A stretch of 64,000 bases of DNA from positions 1 to 64,000 of the forward strand of contig JAJJXM010000029.1 of NCBI GenBank assembly GCA_024516155.1, written 5' to 3'. The translations under genes were made by a program, and so were the position numbers. Below are positions 23,663 to 35,064 of the stretch, in pieces (within the stretch, counting starts at the first letter, position 1; each line of letters opens with the position of its first letter). The stretch comes from Pyronema omphalodes. Lineage: Eukaryota; Ascomycota; Pezizomycetes; Pezizales; Pyronemataceae. Below the pieces are notes generated by a model, which worked only from the letters and a program-made list of their open reading frames with translations, was not told the DNA's origin and searched no databases.

Positions 23663-25779
23663 ATGGAGTCGATAGTTTTCGCCAACTCGCCGCTAGCGGA
23701 GTATCTCGAAAGTATGTCTTCATACTTATCCTACCTATTCCAGCCTGTTACTTATATCCATTCTAGGTAGCGGTCAGAATGAAGCCGATTGGGGCATTGA
23801 GCCCACATCAGTCCATTCTTCCTCCGCCGAAGATTCCGATAGCCCGCCATGCTTTGCTCCCTCTTCAAAGACACCGTCAAGAACTCGAATCAACTATAAA
23901 GGTCTACGACCATTAAAAATGTCGGGCTATGGCACAGGAAAACCAGCACAACTATTTGAGCTTTTCTCAGTACGCCATCGGCTCGGATATTTAGAGCTAT
24001 TTTTTCAATTGTACATTTACGTACTAACGTTGCTTCAGAGAGTTATTGACTCCCGTCTTGGAGATGCAGAAAATTCTCGATTCTTGGAAAGATTTAGATA
24101 TATTATTATTGCTTCACAACTACTTAATCCAAGCGTTAATGTTTCACATTATGATAGGAATAAGGAAGAGCATCTTTTTGGGGACGAGGAAAAGACGGGA
24201 TTTTTCGATTTAAAAAAAAGTCTGAAACGATACTGGATTGGTGGAGCTAGTGTGGCGGGGGTTGCAGGCGTTGTGATGAGCTGGATCTTTCGGGGGAGCA
24301 TTTTCAGCAAAGGAAGAGCACTATTTGCGGCGGCATTTACCATTGGAATGGGAGTTTTCCTTTTTACAAGAGCAAGAAAAAGGTGGTTGAGGTCCTTACG
24401 ATCAAAGGCTGTGGAATTTGCTTCGGTCTTCGTTGAGAATAGTCAAACCTTTGATATTCTTGCTTCTAATGCAGTAACTCTAATTCAGGAGGTAGAGTTG
24501 GTGTCGAGGGGATACAGATTGTATGTTACCCTTTATTCCAGGGTTAATTATTCCTGAGCTAATGTGTTTTTGTAGGTCTCTCCCTCTTCCGCCAATTACC
24601 CGCCTAGAACGGGACAATAAAACCCGCCGCTGTGCAAGATTGCGAAAATCAGTCTTATCAGCCCTTAGTATGGTTATTCCGCCGCATAATCGCGCCTGTA
24701 TGTCACTTCGACAGCTCGCACAAGAACAGGATCTTGAGAAATATTATGATATTTACGACATTCAAATGGCGGATATTGCGGAAGCCGAACTTGGATTCGA
24801 CCCAAATGAAGATCTCGGGGACCTGCAGAGTCTGAGAGCTTTAAAAACGTTGTTGCATCGGTTACATACTATTAGGAGGGTTTTTCTTTGCTCGCTACTC
24901 GCTATTGATGCAGAGGGGAGTTTTTCGGATTATACCCGTTGGGGTCTGGCTGTAGAGCAACTTCGAAGCCTCGGAAATCTTACGGCGGAGCTTGCAGTTG
25001 AGTTGAGGAAAATTCTCGTCGAGGAAGAGCGTAAGAATGCTGTCTTTCTCAATTCCCCATGTTTCGAATGCTAACGGAAAGTAGAATTTTCTCTCCCCCT
25101 TACTCCTTCATCAAGCCCTCATACCCTATCCCCCACTACCGAGAATCACCGTACCCAACTCCGGAAGCTTAACTCTCTTTCCCAAGCCCTCCGTGGCCTC
25201 CAAGCCAAAATGCATGTCCTCCGCGAAGAATCCGACCGAACCTTACAATCATCCCCGGATCTTTCGGATTTCGGGCGGGATTTACTTCAACACTATGACT
25301 CCATCGGCGCCGACCTGAAGGGATTGGTTGATGAATGGGAAAACGCCCGAGCTTACCTTGCAATGAGTGTGGATAGACAAACACCAAAAAGCCCAGAGAG
25401 TTTGGATGGCAGTACTTTGGTTGGTGATACACCACGTAATTCGGGATTGTTTACGAAGGAAGGATGGGAGAGCGCAGGGTTGGGATTGGTGGTGCAGGAA
25501 GAAGAGACTCCGGAGGAGCAGGGTTTGGAAGAGGTGTTTGAAGCTGTAGCAGAACCGAAGCTTGCACCTAGGCAGCGGAGTACATTAAGTAGGGAGGAAA
25601 GGATAAGAAAGGCTCAGGAGGAGCGGGTGCAAAAGATGGAGAGAAGGAAGACAGTAGAAGCGGGATTCGCGCTGCAGTTGGAATTGAAGAAGGTTTTGAC
25701 TCAAAGGCCACCACCGAGAAGGAGATATAGGAATTGGACAGTCAGTGAAGGACAGGTCGGTCCGGAGCAGGTGGCATAG
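23663..25779 (+). CDS. INP2: Inp2/vezatin-like membrane protein
   Basis: Five exons (23663-23711, 23767-23969, 24039-24520, 24576-25030, 25085-25779) give 627 residues. In the Inp2/vezatin family the protein sits in the peroxisomal membrane and binds a class V myosin for organelle inheritance. Residues 1-84 are Ser/Pro-rich. Two hydrophobic segments follow (about 151-168 and 178-194) with a basic border (RARKRWLRSLRSK). The region after them, through SFSDYTRWGLAVEQLRSLGNL, matches the myosin-binding domain layout. The C-terminus is charged (REERIRKAQEERVQKMERRK) and likely coiled coil. Introns carry TACTAAC or GCTAAC branch sites. Family assignment rests on architecture and recalled motifs, so orthology is less certain than the family. 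Confidence 0.65.
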
Positions 25780-27349
25780 CACCGCGGACTGAGTTTGAAC
25801 TGACGAAAAGCTAAAACTAAAATGGCGCAGGAAAGGAGAGAAAACGAAACAGGGGAAGGACCGAAAAGAACAAAAATTGGGGTATAATTACTCAATACCC
25901 ATCAAGAACCATCAGCTCGATAAATCCTTACAAAGTCTAAGAAAATTCGACTACTACTATCACCGATACGACTATACGAACTAACCATCATTCTGCTTGA
26001 TTTTCTGTTGCTTTTTTTTTCATGTTTCTTTCACTATTGTTTTTCTTTTTTTGACACCTTTTTACAAGAGATTGGCGTTTGGGGAATTTGTTTCTGATTT
26101 TGTTGCCTCACGCAACTAATTCATATTGCGTTTTTTGTTTCTTCCTTCTCTTTACACGATCATTGGCCATTTTTCTGCGTTTTTTTCTAGTTGGTTGACA
26201 GCTTTTCAGCGTTGATTTAACATTGATTTTTTTTTTCTTTTTTTGCGAGTCGTTCTTTTATATATACCAAAGAGAGGAGGAACTGGAAATAGGGGGTTAA
26301 AATTGTTTCGTAACAGTAATGTATGATGGATCGATTGATACATGGCCCGACCCTGGGCTCTTGCGCAGCCTGCCCACGACTGTGGAGCCAAGACACAAAA
26401 TTTATAGGAATAAGGAAGGGGCAATTGATGTTGGATACTGGGTATATTTTTGGTGACTTCTCACTTCATGTGATATCTCATCTAATCAGCTATAACACAT
26501 CCTAGAACGCTGTTGCACACATCAGCGTTAGCCTCTGGATCCTCAACCACATTTGCAAGTAGTAACAGCGTATGAGTCGTACAAAACTGGCACCGCGATA
26601 AATACCTAGTGCAATTGTCCGAAGGGTACAAACATTCGATGCCATGCACTGTGCAGTACTGTATCCAGTGCTAAGGAAAATGCAGGTTTCCTTCACGTAC
26701 ACTGGTTTCTGAGAGGTCTTGTGTAAAAAATAAGGTTCGAGAAGTAATAATAGGGAATAAAATCTGTGCAGAGCTGTGCTTCCTGCTTGTTGCTACTGCA
26801 TTCACTTGTTATACATGTCCTCAGATGATCTTGCTCATATTTGCCAAGATCCCTAGGATAGCTGTAGTGTTCCCTTTTGCTCATTACGTGCTTAGTTATC
26901 AGGAGTTTTGAAAGATACATCGCTTCAGTGATAGGTTTTAATAATAGATGCAGATACGAAGTGATAGTGACACCTGGTGCCAGGTGGTGGTAGTGCATGA
27001 ATGATGAAACTATTGATCGATTCGAGAGTTGTAGCTCTCGAATCACATGGGCAAAGCAGCCAGAGACATCTTCAATTAATATAAAAGAATTCGAAACAAT
27101 TCATGCTTGCGTTTTATAGCAAAATAAAATAATAGCAGTGTTGCCACGGCCCTAACAGAACGACCTCCAGTATTTCATAAACAGAAATTCGAGAGCAAAG
27201 GTGACAATGGTGACATTACAGAGGCATTCACATGACAAGGTTACATAAATTGGATGGTACGTGATTTATCGTATATATGATTGTACGAAATAGAGTAATC
27301 GAGTGTGCGGGAAACTAGAGCCATTAAACAGTCCAAAATTTCAATGCAT
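25780..27349. other. 1.6-kb intergenic region
   Basis: Contains the 3' ends of two convergent genes. T-rich tracts near 26,010-26,250 follow the vezatin-like gene and probably include its terminator region. An 8-bp-stem hairpin (TTCGAGAG-CTCTCGAA) lies near 27,020. No gene or RNA is seen. Confidence 0.5.
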
Positions 27350-28588
27350 TCAAAAGCCATGAACCGTATCTAAATGTGTATTTATATTGTCTTCCTCGGT
27401 ATACCTCGAGCAAACAGGACACTCTACCATCTTTGCTGTGGGAACCACGGGTTGGGGCTTTGGACGCTTTACTGGAATATTATCTGGCGGAAGCGGCCGC
27501 TTCTTGACTGATGTTGCCTTGGAGCTAGTTAGGCCATCTCGCCCAGTGACTCCACTACTAGGTCTATTTTTACTGGCGTCTGGAAGTTCGACTATCTCGA
27601 CGTCGGAATCACTCAAAAATTCCCTGACATCATCCACCGTCTCGCCTCCCCCCATTAGCGTGGCCTTACGCCCCACCTTCTCTTCTACCGTATCAGTACC
27701 CCGCCCTGAACTCTCAGACTTCCCATTATCTGTCATACCGTCTCCTTTTCGAAGCCAACTGTCTAGCTTATTCTTCTGCCCACTCTTTTTCTCCACATCC
27801 TTTTTGCTCTTCCGCTCTGGCTCAGAAACCTTAATCCATTCCCCACCACAAGTTTCCTGGTGGTGTTCATACCAGCTATCGCTTGGACCTGGGGCTCTAT
27901 TCATAGCCCTTCTAACGATTCCAAAATACGGAGGTAACAAGCTACAACTCCCCGTGCACTGCCAAACGTGTGTTTGGTAGCTCCTCACTTGTTCATGAAA
28001 CGTATGCATTGTTGTAATCTCATAGCCCCCGTGGTGGTTGATTGCTCCTGCAAGTGTTTGGAATGCTACTCCATGGCCTGTTGGATCGTCTCCTCTTACA
28101 TGTCTTCCTCCAGCAATAAATAGGTACGCATGAATGCATTCGTGAAGCAGAGTATTTATTGTATCAGATCTCGGTCGGAATTTCAGTAGAGGTTCGGAGA
28201 GCCGAACAGCACATTGTCTTGGGGAGAGGGGTCGCTTGGTAACTTTATCAATCTGCAATGCACATACCCCCGCACAACTGGTCATCCGCTTGGACCATGT
28301 TAGGGTTGTAGTGGACTGCAGGAGCGAGCGGAAGTATAGGACATCGTAGGCGGCGAATAGCGCAGGGAGGTCTTCGATGAACGGAGCAGGGTCAGACAGA
28401 GCTGTGATGATGTACTCCGCAGCTTTGAGTTGCTCTGTCGAGAAGGAAGATGTAGTGCAGAATGATGTAATCGCGAGAGTGGCCGCTTCGTCGTCTGTGA
28501 GCATGATGTGGTGAAGGTTAAAGAAACTTGGCGTGACTGTAAAGTGTTTATTGAATAACGTGTTGGCAGGGGTGACGGCACTAGCCAT
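27350..28588 (-). CDS. SprT/Spartan-type DNA-protein crosslink protease
   Basis: A single-exon frame of 412 residues. Spartan (SPRTN/Dvc1) proteases cleave proteins crosslinked to DNA at stalled forks. The SprT domain (~70-270) has the zinc-metalloprotease motif HECIH (149-153), a downstream GHG (His172) as likely third ligand, and the family segment HHGGYEITTMHTFHEQVRSY followed by a Cys pair. The C-terminus ends in a UBZ4-like zinc finger (CPVC..H..H, residues 390-410) for ubiquitin binding. A short KNKLDSWL motif is a degenerate PCNA-interaction candidate. The middle is Lys/Ser-rich and disordered. It is divergent from the Scm3-like gene with 139 bp between starts. Confidence 0.88.
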   Translation of the reverse strand: MASAVTPANTLFNKHFTVTPSFFNLHHIMLTDDEAATLAITSFCTTSSFSTEQLKAAEYIITALSDPAPFIEDLPALFAAYDVLYFRSLLQSTTTLTWSKRMTSCAGVCALQIDKVTKRPLSPRQCAVRLSEPLLKFRPRSDTINTLLHECIHAYLFIAGGRHVRGDDPTGHGVAFQTLAGAINHHGGYEITTMHTFHEQVRSYQTHVWQCTGSCSLLPPYFGIVRRAMNRAPGPSDSWYEHHQETCGGEWIKVSEPERKSKKDVEKKSGQKNKLDSWLRKGDGMTDNGKSESSGRGTDTVEEKVGRKATLMGGGETVDDVREFLSDSDVEIVELPDASKNRPSSGVTGRDGLTSSKATSVKKRPLPPDNIPVKRPKPQPVVPTAKMVECPVCSRYTEEDNINTHLDTVHGF

Positions 28589-28727
28589 AGCAGGTTAGTT
28601 GGGATCACGAGAGACGCGAAGAAATTCGCGTCAAGGTACTTACCAACGGCACGCGTCTAATTAATCTACGACCTCAAACACGCTACTCGGCTCCTTTGAG
28701 TTTCTATACATTTTCTTTGGCAAAATT
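28589..28727. promoter_or_regulatory. Shared Spartan-Scm3 promoter region
   Basis: Only 139 bp separate the start codons of two divergent genes, both linked by family to chromatin or chromosome maintenance. Both promoters and leaders must overlap here. Confidence 0.5.
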
Positions 28728-31347
28728 ATGGTTGTTTCCCACAGCTCTGGGGTGACCAATCAAGCAAAACCACGGACCCCCGCACAACACAAACTCCCAG
28801 CAACACCTGGTACTCGAACCACGACAGTAGTGTGTTCAGCAGAGGTCCCAGGAGATTCCACGGAAGGAGAGCATGATGAAGTAGAGATTACACCCGAAGA
28901 AGCATTATTAGACCCGGATATCGGCCATGGACTTCAAGTCTCACACCACCGTCTCAAGAACTCTTGGGAGCAAATTTTCAAGAAGTACAGTCGACACTAC
29001 GATGACAGCGAGGTCGATATTATCGATTGGAGGACATTCGAGATTATAGAGTCAAGGGGACATATTGAAAGGCTACCATCACTGGCGCAGGAGGAAGATC
29101 ACTGGACAGAGCTTGCGGAACTAGAACGAGAAATCGGGGAGGAAAAGAATAAGAAGCGGAGGCGAATGGATGATGATGTTGGCCAAAAAGAATCTAGTAC
29201 ATCCAAAACAGCGAGAAAGGTTATGGGTTCAACAAAACTGCCACCAACAGAACAGTGCAGACCACCATTCGCTATGCCGACTAGTAGTACCAAAAAGACA
29301 GTATTACCGCAGGATGTATTACAGGACGCAGAAGATTATGTTACAGGAAGTTCAGAACGTTTACAAACATCAGGGCGTGCATCAAATACCCACTCTCTGT
29401 CTGATCGTTCAATATTAAAAACATCGTCAAAACCATCATCTTCTCAAAAACCGGCTTCGGGCTTCTCTTCACCATTAGCCTCAAGCTTTACATCTACCTC
29501 AAGCAATAAAACTCAAAAGGCTACCAAAAAGCTAAATTTTACCCCCACTAAAAAACTTCTACGAATCAGCAGCAAGCCACAACCAACAGCTCTCCACATT
29601 ACCGAGACTACTGATGTATCCGACCTGGAAGACGAACTGGCATCATCTGGCATGCCAGCATTTTTAACACCTCGGCGGATATTCTCTCCAACCATTTCTT
29701 CATCACCCAAACCAACACCGACGCTTGCCAATACACGTAGACTCTCGCCAAAGGTCATCAATACCCCCAAACCCAAAACAACTCCTTTCAAAGCCTCCCA
29801 TCTCGTAAAATCCACCAGCACAGCCGACGACCTTTCAGAGGATGAACTACAATCTACCACAACACCCAGCCTCAAGATAAAGCCAGATTCATCAATACCC
29901 GCCTTGAATACCCCCAAGCTCTCTAAGACAGACGCTTCAGAGCCTGAATCCGAAGATGAACTCCAATCTCACTCTTTTGACAAAGAATACAGCATCACTA
30001 CACCCCTCAAAGTTTATGAAAAACGGGGTTCCCGTCCTATCCTGCCACTCAAAACACCCCAGAAACAGAACCCTGATATTTGGTCACCTACCCCGGATGA
30101 TCCATTCTACGATCCAACATGGCACGACCAACATCCTGATGGTACCCCACAACACTTTCCTGTACGGCCTCCCCAACCGGTGTTTGTAGCTCCTACTGCA
30201 CCCGCAAAGCAGACTAAGACTCCTAAACCTAAATCGACTACTAAAAAGGTTGTCGAGTCACAAGCATCAGGCTCTGATTTTATATTGTCATCTCCTGTGG
30301 TACGCATGGTCAACAAGACTTTCAGTAAACCAATCGAGAGCCCAGTGATTCGAGCATTGAAACAAGATGCACTTGGAACACCAAGGAGGAAAGAACATGG
30401 CACACCTAGCAAGACACCAACTGAGAAGAAGGATACAGAGAATCACGCGGATAGAAGGCTGAGCTTCCTGGATTTTTTGGACAGACATGAGGATGATGAA
30501 GATGAGCTGCTTCACGAACCTAGTACTCTGAAGAGGGCGGGAACGCCAAAGAAAAATGGCACCCCGAAGAAAATGACGTCAAAGGTAGTGAAGACACCGA
30601 AACGTGTGGTTGTGATGAATGATGAAGTGGGGATTGTGGATGGTGAGGGGGAGGGAAGCGTGGTAGAGAGTACATCAGGATTACGTAAAGATTTGTTGAG
30701 TGACATCGACGAAGATGAACACCTTGAACCTAGAAAATGGAAGACCCAAAGGTAAGCGCCCTACGTTCTACAATATATTGAGTCTCAATTGACAAACGAT
30801 TACTTCGATCAGGCCGCACAAGAGTTTATTCGCGGTCACCGTATCGGAAGAAAAAACGCAACCAAAACTGAAGTCGGTCGTATCTATTGAGCAGGCTGAT
30901 CAGGTCGACGAAATACCGGAGCCGTCTGAACCCCATCCATCAACAAGCAAGCGGTTGATATCCCATCAACCATCTCGTCTCTCAATGCCCCGGGAATCAC
31001 TTCCAGTGTCAGAAGAACTACAAGAAACCGCCTCAGAGGCAGGATCTGACACTACTACTTCATCAGAATCTGACCATACGACCATTGACATTCCCACAAC
31101 CACAAGACCATCACTCTCAACGTCCTCTTACAGGACATCACCAGAACTTCTGCTATTCTCAGAAATGACACAGAGCAAATGCAGTGATTGTGGGAATCAA
31201 TGTGGGGACGGGGACTGTACCGCGTGTGATGCAACCCAGGTTGGAACTTCACCGGAGCCATTTTCTGGGAGTGAGAGCAGCGAGGATGTGGGAATATTTT
31301 CGTCGATGAGATCTACCTTGGCGAGGGAGGTTTCGCCAGAGCTGTAA
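28728..31347 (+). CDS. Scm3-like CENP-A chaperone candidate
   Basis: Exons 28728-30751 and 30813-31347 (61-bp GTAAGC..ATCAG intron, phase kept) give 852 residues. Scm3/HJURP proteins chaperone the centromeric histone CENP-A. The only conserved-looking block is near residues 75-125 (SHHRLKNSWEQIFKKYSR, then DIIDWRTFEIIESRGHIERL), matching the W-E-x-I-x-x-K-Y-S .. D-I-D .. T-x-E-I-V .. G-H-L layout of the Scm3 domain. The rest is disordered, Ser/Thr/Pro/Lys-rich, with many TPK/TP sites and acidic DELQS repeats. Near the C-terminus lies a Cys cluster (CSDCGNQCGDGDCTAC), probably a zinc knuckle as seen in some filamentous-fungal homologues. The N-terminal match is short, so a different chromatin protein remains possible. 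Confidence 0.65.
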
Positions 31348-31892
31348 ACCTGATGCGGCGGCAGGAGTATGTACTATAGTAATTAATATTTTGAGGGCTG
31401 GGAGTTAGGAGTTACGTCTTTTGGGTTGAATGATTACTAGGACAAATTTTAGCTATATTCTCCTATACGCTTGTACGATAAACCGTTCACTCGATTAAAT
31501 ATAAAAATGACAAGACGTTGATAGACTACTTACGATCAGTGGTCTCTGAAGTGACCCATGGAAAGGCATCAACTTCTTCCCAAACACTGCAGGTGGGGAC
31601 TAAGTGTAGATGCTAAAGGGCCTGCAATAAGGTCAGTTCTCTCCGAATTACCAGCAGCCGTGTTTTCTGTTAGTGGAATGTCATGCGTAGTTATTGGTCG
31701 ACAACTCTTTCCGAACATTTCTTCTGCTTTGAATAAATCCTGAAGTAAAGGCCAATGATACCAGAAACCGCACACACTATCGGGTCCACCGGAGAAGACA
31801 GTGGAGACGATAGGCTGAGTTTTAGAATAGCTAGGATTCATTTGCAGTGAATAGAACCGTTATTGTAATTCTCCATAGCAAACGAGGAAACG

Positions 31893-31933
<41 letters not shown>
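31893..31933. repeat. 41-bp A homopolymer
   Basis: The longest homopolymer in the window, uninterrupted A. It lies ~50 bp from the edge of the dispersed repeat copy at ~31,985-32,600, on its 3' side if that repeat is read on the minus strand, where it would read as poly-T. Confidence 0.8.
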
Positions 31934-31936
<3 letters not shown>

Positions 31937-31984
31937 CCTCAGTTAAATCTGCCAGCCAGTGGCAGAGGAAATTACAATTACAAT

Positions 31985-32600
31985 CCATAACCAAAAAACC
32001 AAAGAAAGTAGAGAGCCCAGTATTCCTACCGACCAAGTCCTTTTCCTACATTTTTACCGGCTGTTGTATACGCCTTAAATCGGATATCCGGTGCTCCATC
32101 ACGAGATTGTCACTCGGGATCAGATGTATGCCATGTTACGAGCTTGAGTTTTTTATCCCCTCCCAAAATACAGATTTGCATGGTGAAACTTCCTGGTAAG
32201 TAAATATTTCGTATTTGTAAGATACCTGAGTTGCAGCCTTGTGGTGTGATATTCTGGTGAGCTTTATGGAAGAGTTGAGGATGTTGGGTGCTGTTTTATG
32301 GTTATGCGGGATATTAACGCACTGGTACTAAGGAGTGATAAGCTGATTTTTGTCATTGTTTATACTGTGGAGAAGAAAAGGTGCATAATTTCTGGGCATT
32401 TTCAGTCCTGTACCAGCTGCTAAGTGAGAGTCTGGGCTATGCTATGTAGTCCAGTGATATGGATACATCGTATTAGTACCACCTAATCTTCAGCGAACTC
32501 ATGACTACTAGAAATTTTTTTTACCGTCATACTGTAGTTAGCTACATATCACGTATCTGTAAGAATGGAAAATAATGCGACTACTGCATGATGAATCAAC
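31985..32600 (-). repeat. Dispersed ~0.5-kb repeat, copy 2
   Basis: Inverted partner of 16,215-16,690, with the same ordered landmarks and several insertions, which make it ~140 bp longer. Orientation is opposite and the copies lie ~15 kb apart, flanking EAF6, BUB2, the vezatin-like, Spartan and Scm3-like genes. Confidence 0.6.
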
Positions 32601-33286
32601 CCGTCCTATCCCAGACATTGCGGAGAATGTGCACCCGGCAGTCCTCAGTGCTAGTAACAACGAAATGGCTTGCACATGTTTTTTTTACGATTCTGTTGAG
32701 GTCTGGTATTGGTTGGAGGGAGATGTGGATGTGGATGATTTGGTGTGTTGATACACAAGATGGAGAACTATGGGAATTCAGTAAAGGATTTGAAATATGG
32801 GGATATGGGGATATGGTGATATGCAGCCATGCTCTGTGGTGTATAAGACAAGCTGCTTGAGAACCGAGAAAAGATTCATTGTCTAGAACTGAGAAGATTC
32901 CTGTATCCAGATGTTGATGATAGCTCATACCGTAGAGTTAAGTCGCCGGGTATTTATGACCAGAGTCCAGGATCTTATGATGTGATCCAAATCCAAATCC
33001 ATAATTTTCAATTTGCTTCTTTCTTTTGTTATCATCAAAAGAGAGTATAAAACTTTCCACCTGAAAGACTTGAATAATACCACGGCTAAGATTAGCTACG
33101 TCGCAAGCTACGTAAAAGTCATCTGTCTAGAAGTGACTTGATGTTTCTAATGAATAGTCTCTATGAATCATGATACAGAATATTAGAACATTGAAAAGAT
33201 AGTGGCGTGTGTTCACTATTGTTTTCATACAGATAGGAATGTCGGTAATAAAACGCCAGAGATTTGTACGGTAATATTCTACAGAT

Positions 33287-33444
33287 GTGCAGCTAAAGAT
33301 GCGCTTTTGACGTTGAAGAGGGAGAAGGATATAGAGGTTGAGGAGCGTACACCCCCCGCACCCCGGGCACTGCACATCTCAAGCAATCACTCGCGCCAAG
33401 CCTCCGTAAGACAATCGTTATTTCCTGATATTCATGGTATGTAG
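33287..33444 (+). pseudogene. Orphan coding-like exon or gene remnant
   Basis: After a TTCTACAG acceptor, a plus-strand frame reads as well-behaved protein (AAKDALLTLKREKDIEVEE, then ALHISSNHSRQASVRQSLFP). It either stops at 33,442-33,444 or splices at GTATGT (33,439) through a TACTATAATACAG acceptor to a stop at 33,499. I could not find upstream exons or recognise the protein. It may be the 3' end of a degraded gene or chance. The second stop would overlap the NDUFAF7 stop codon on the other strand. Confidence 0.25.
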
Positions 33445-33497
33445 TCTTTATTGGCATGGTTAGATATCAAATCCTTTCATAATTACTATAATACAGC

Positions 33498-35064
33498 CTA
33501 AACGGAGCTAAGCATCGCAACATTCTTATACCAACCAAGCATCGGGTTTTCACCACATCTTGTCTCAGTCTCTTCCAAATAAGCCCATCTCTGCATGAAA
33601 TCCTCATGCTGCATTACTCGCGTCAATTTTCCAGTGAGCGCCTTGTACATATCATCCATCACCTCAAAGTCCGTCGGGAAAAGAATATCAAAGTAACCTT
33701 GCTGGACCTATCTATTGTTAGTACCTTTTTATTACTTCATACAAACTGAAGGAGCCATACAAATGGTGTGGTAACAGGTACTGTCTCCCTCTCAAATCTG
33801 GTCTGCACAACAGGCGCATTGACACCCTGTACACTGTCTGGAAGACTCGAGAAATCCGACATTACCAATCGATGAGCAGGGAAATATTCTCTCAGGACAT
33901 CGAAGAACAACATTGCCTTGGTAGGAATGTATTCAGGAATCGTCAAATTGCTTGCACCGGGGAGCATGCTGCGCATCTTCCTCAAAATCTTGGGGGTACC
34001 TAGAGGGTGGTTATAGGCACCTCTAACAACATGCTGTCGAACCCTTAGGAACCTCTCTGCAATAGGGTCGAGTTGCGGGACGTAGAAATCATGAAAATCT
34101 CCGTCCTGGTCACACAAGACAATTCCCTGGTAGGGGATCTCAGTCTCCGGGTCATAACGGATCATGTCATGAGCAAAATTGTCGAAGACCTCAAGTGCCA
34201 GGAAAAAGCAGGGAGAGGGATCGTAGAGGTCATAGTCGAAAATGGATTTGTTGACAATTTCGATTTTGTCGACGTGGTTATGCGTAGCGGCTCGTTTCTT
34301 CTGGAGGGTAGCAAGGGCGGTGGAAATTTCGATAACCTTGTATTTAGTTCTTGCGTATACGTCGGGTTCGGTACGGCGGATGTAGTCAAGAATGTTCACC
34401 ATCATACTTCCGTTTCCGGCTCCCATTTCGTAGATAATGAGGTCTTTGTAAGGGTAAAGGGAGAGCTTGTAGTTGGTGACAAGGTACCGAGCAATTGCTT
34501 CTCCGTAGTAAGGCTTGAACAGCTCCGTCGGTGTATGCCAAAGTTGTCTCGTTGGGTTGAATTCCACCGCATCAAGCTTATCCTCGAACCTCGTGTATTC
34601 CTCCGCAAGCTTGTGATGAAACTCCATTTCGTCCTTCATGCTGTTAAAATCGAACGGGCGTTCCGTTTCAAAAATAACCGCGTGTTTACTGAAGTATCCG
34701 TAGTGGGGATTATACAGCGCATCTACATCCTCAGCTCCCTCTGTACGGTTCATAACCGGGAGTGGGGGACACAACCATCGACGTAGTCTCGCACCAACAT
34801 TTTTACGCGCTTTGGTCGCTCTGTTCGCCTGGCCAAATCTGCCGCAGTAACCATTGGATACCGCTGGAATTCTTCGCTCATGTCGTTGTTTAAAAACGGC
34901 GTTTTGGCGAACCATTCACCCTCTTTGGCGGCCCGTTTGGCGTCGGGTCGGAGGGAGACAATCGTACGCCGAGGCGCACGAATGTGCTGAAGTCGTGAGC
35001 GGGTTAGGCATAATCGGTGATGCCGTAATGAGCGGAAAAGTGAGGAGACGAGCGGGCTGTCCAT
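33498..35064 (-). CDS. NDUFAF7: Mitochondrial methyltransferase NDUFAF7 (MidA-type)
   Basis: Exons 34776-35064, 33761-34722 and 33498-33707 (introns 53 bp each) give 486 residues. NDUFAF7 is a mitochondrial arginine methyltransferase acting in complex I assembly. The N-terminus (SSLFRSLRHHRLCLTRSRLQ) is basic and Ser-rich, as expected of a matrix targeting signal. The core begins at KMLVRDYV..ALYNPHYGYFS; the SAM-binding motif is YEMGAGNG (194-201); later conserved blocks are FFLALEVFDNFAHD and AHRLVMSDFSSLPD. The last exon ends GENPMLGWYKN. The first intron has an unusual GTTGTG donor, chosen because it alone keeps frame and family spacing. It is co-directional with TIM23. Confidence 0.88.

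Larger units (their letters stand above)
31348..33497. other. Intergenic with repeat copy and poly-A
   Basis: Holds a 41-bp A run, the inverted copy of a dispersed repeat, and an isolated coding-like stretch at about 33,287-33,444 listed separately. No complete gene is supported. Confidence 0.5.

Noticed and set aside
23970..24038. Treating the vezatin-like exons 2 and 3 as continuous coding sequence
   Set aside because: Although open in frame, the stretch has a canonical TACTAAC branch site and CAG acceptor, and its translation is unlike the flanking protein, so an intron is preferred.
17280..31347. A chromosome-maintenance gene cluster (Eaf6, Bub2, Spartan, Scm3)
   Set aside because: Functions are only loosely related, an unrelated organelle-inheritance-type gene lies between them, and spacing and orientations are those of ordinary housekeeping genes; co-regulation is not shown by sequence.
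31893..32600. SINE or LINE with poly-A tail
   Set aside because: The A runs near the two repeat copies lie on opposite sides relative to repeat orientation, so they are not a common 3' tail; no RNA polymerase III boxes or reverse transcriptase frame were seen.
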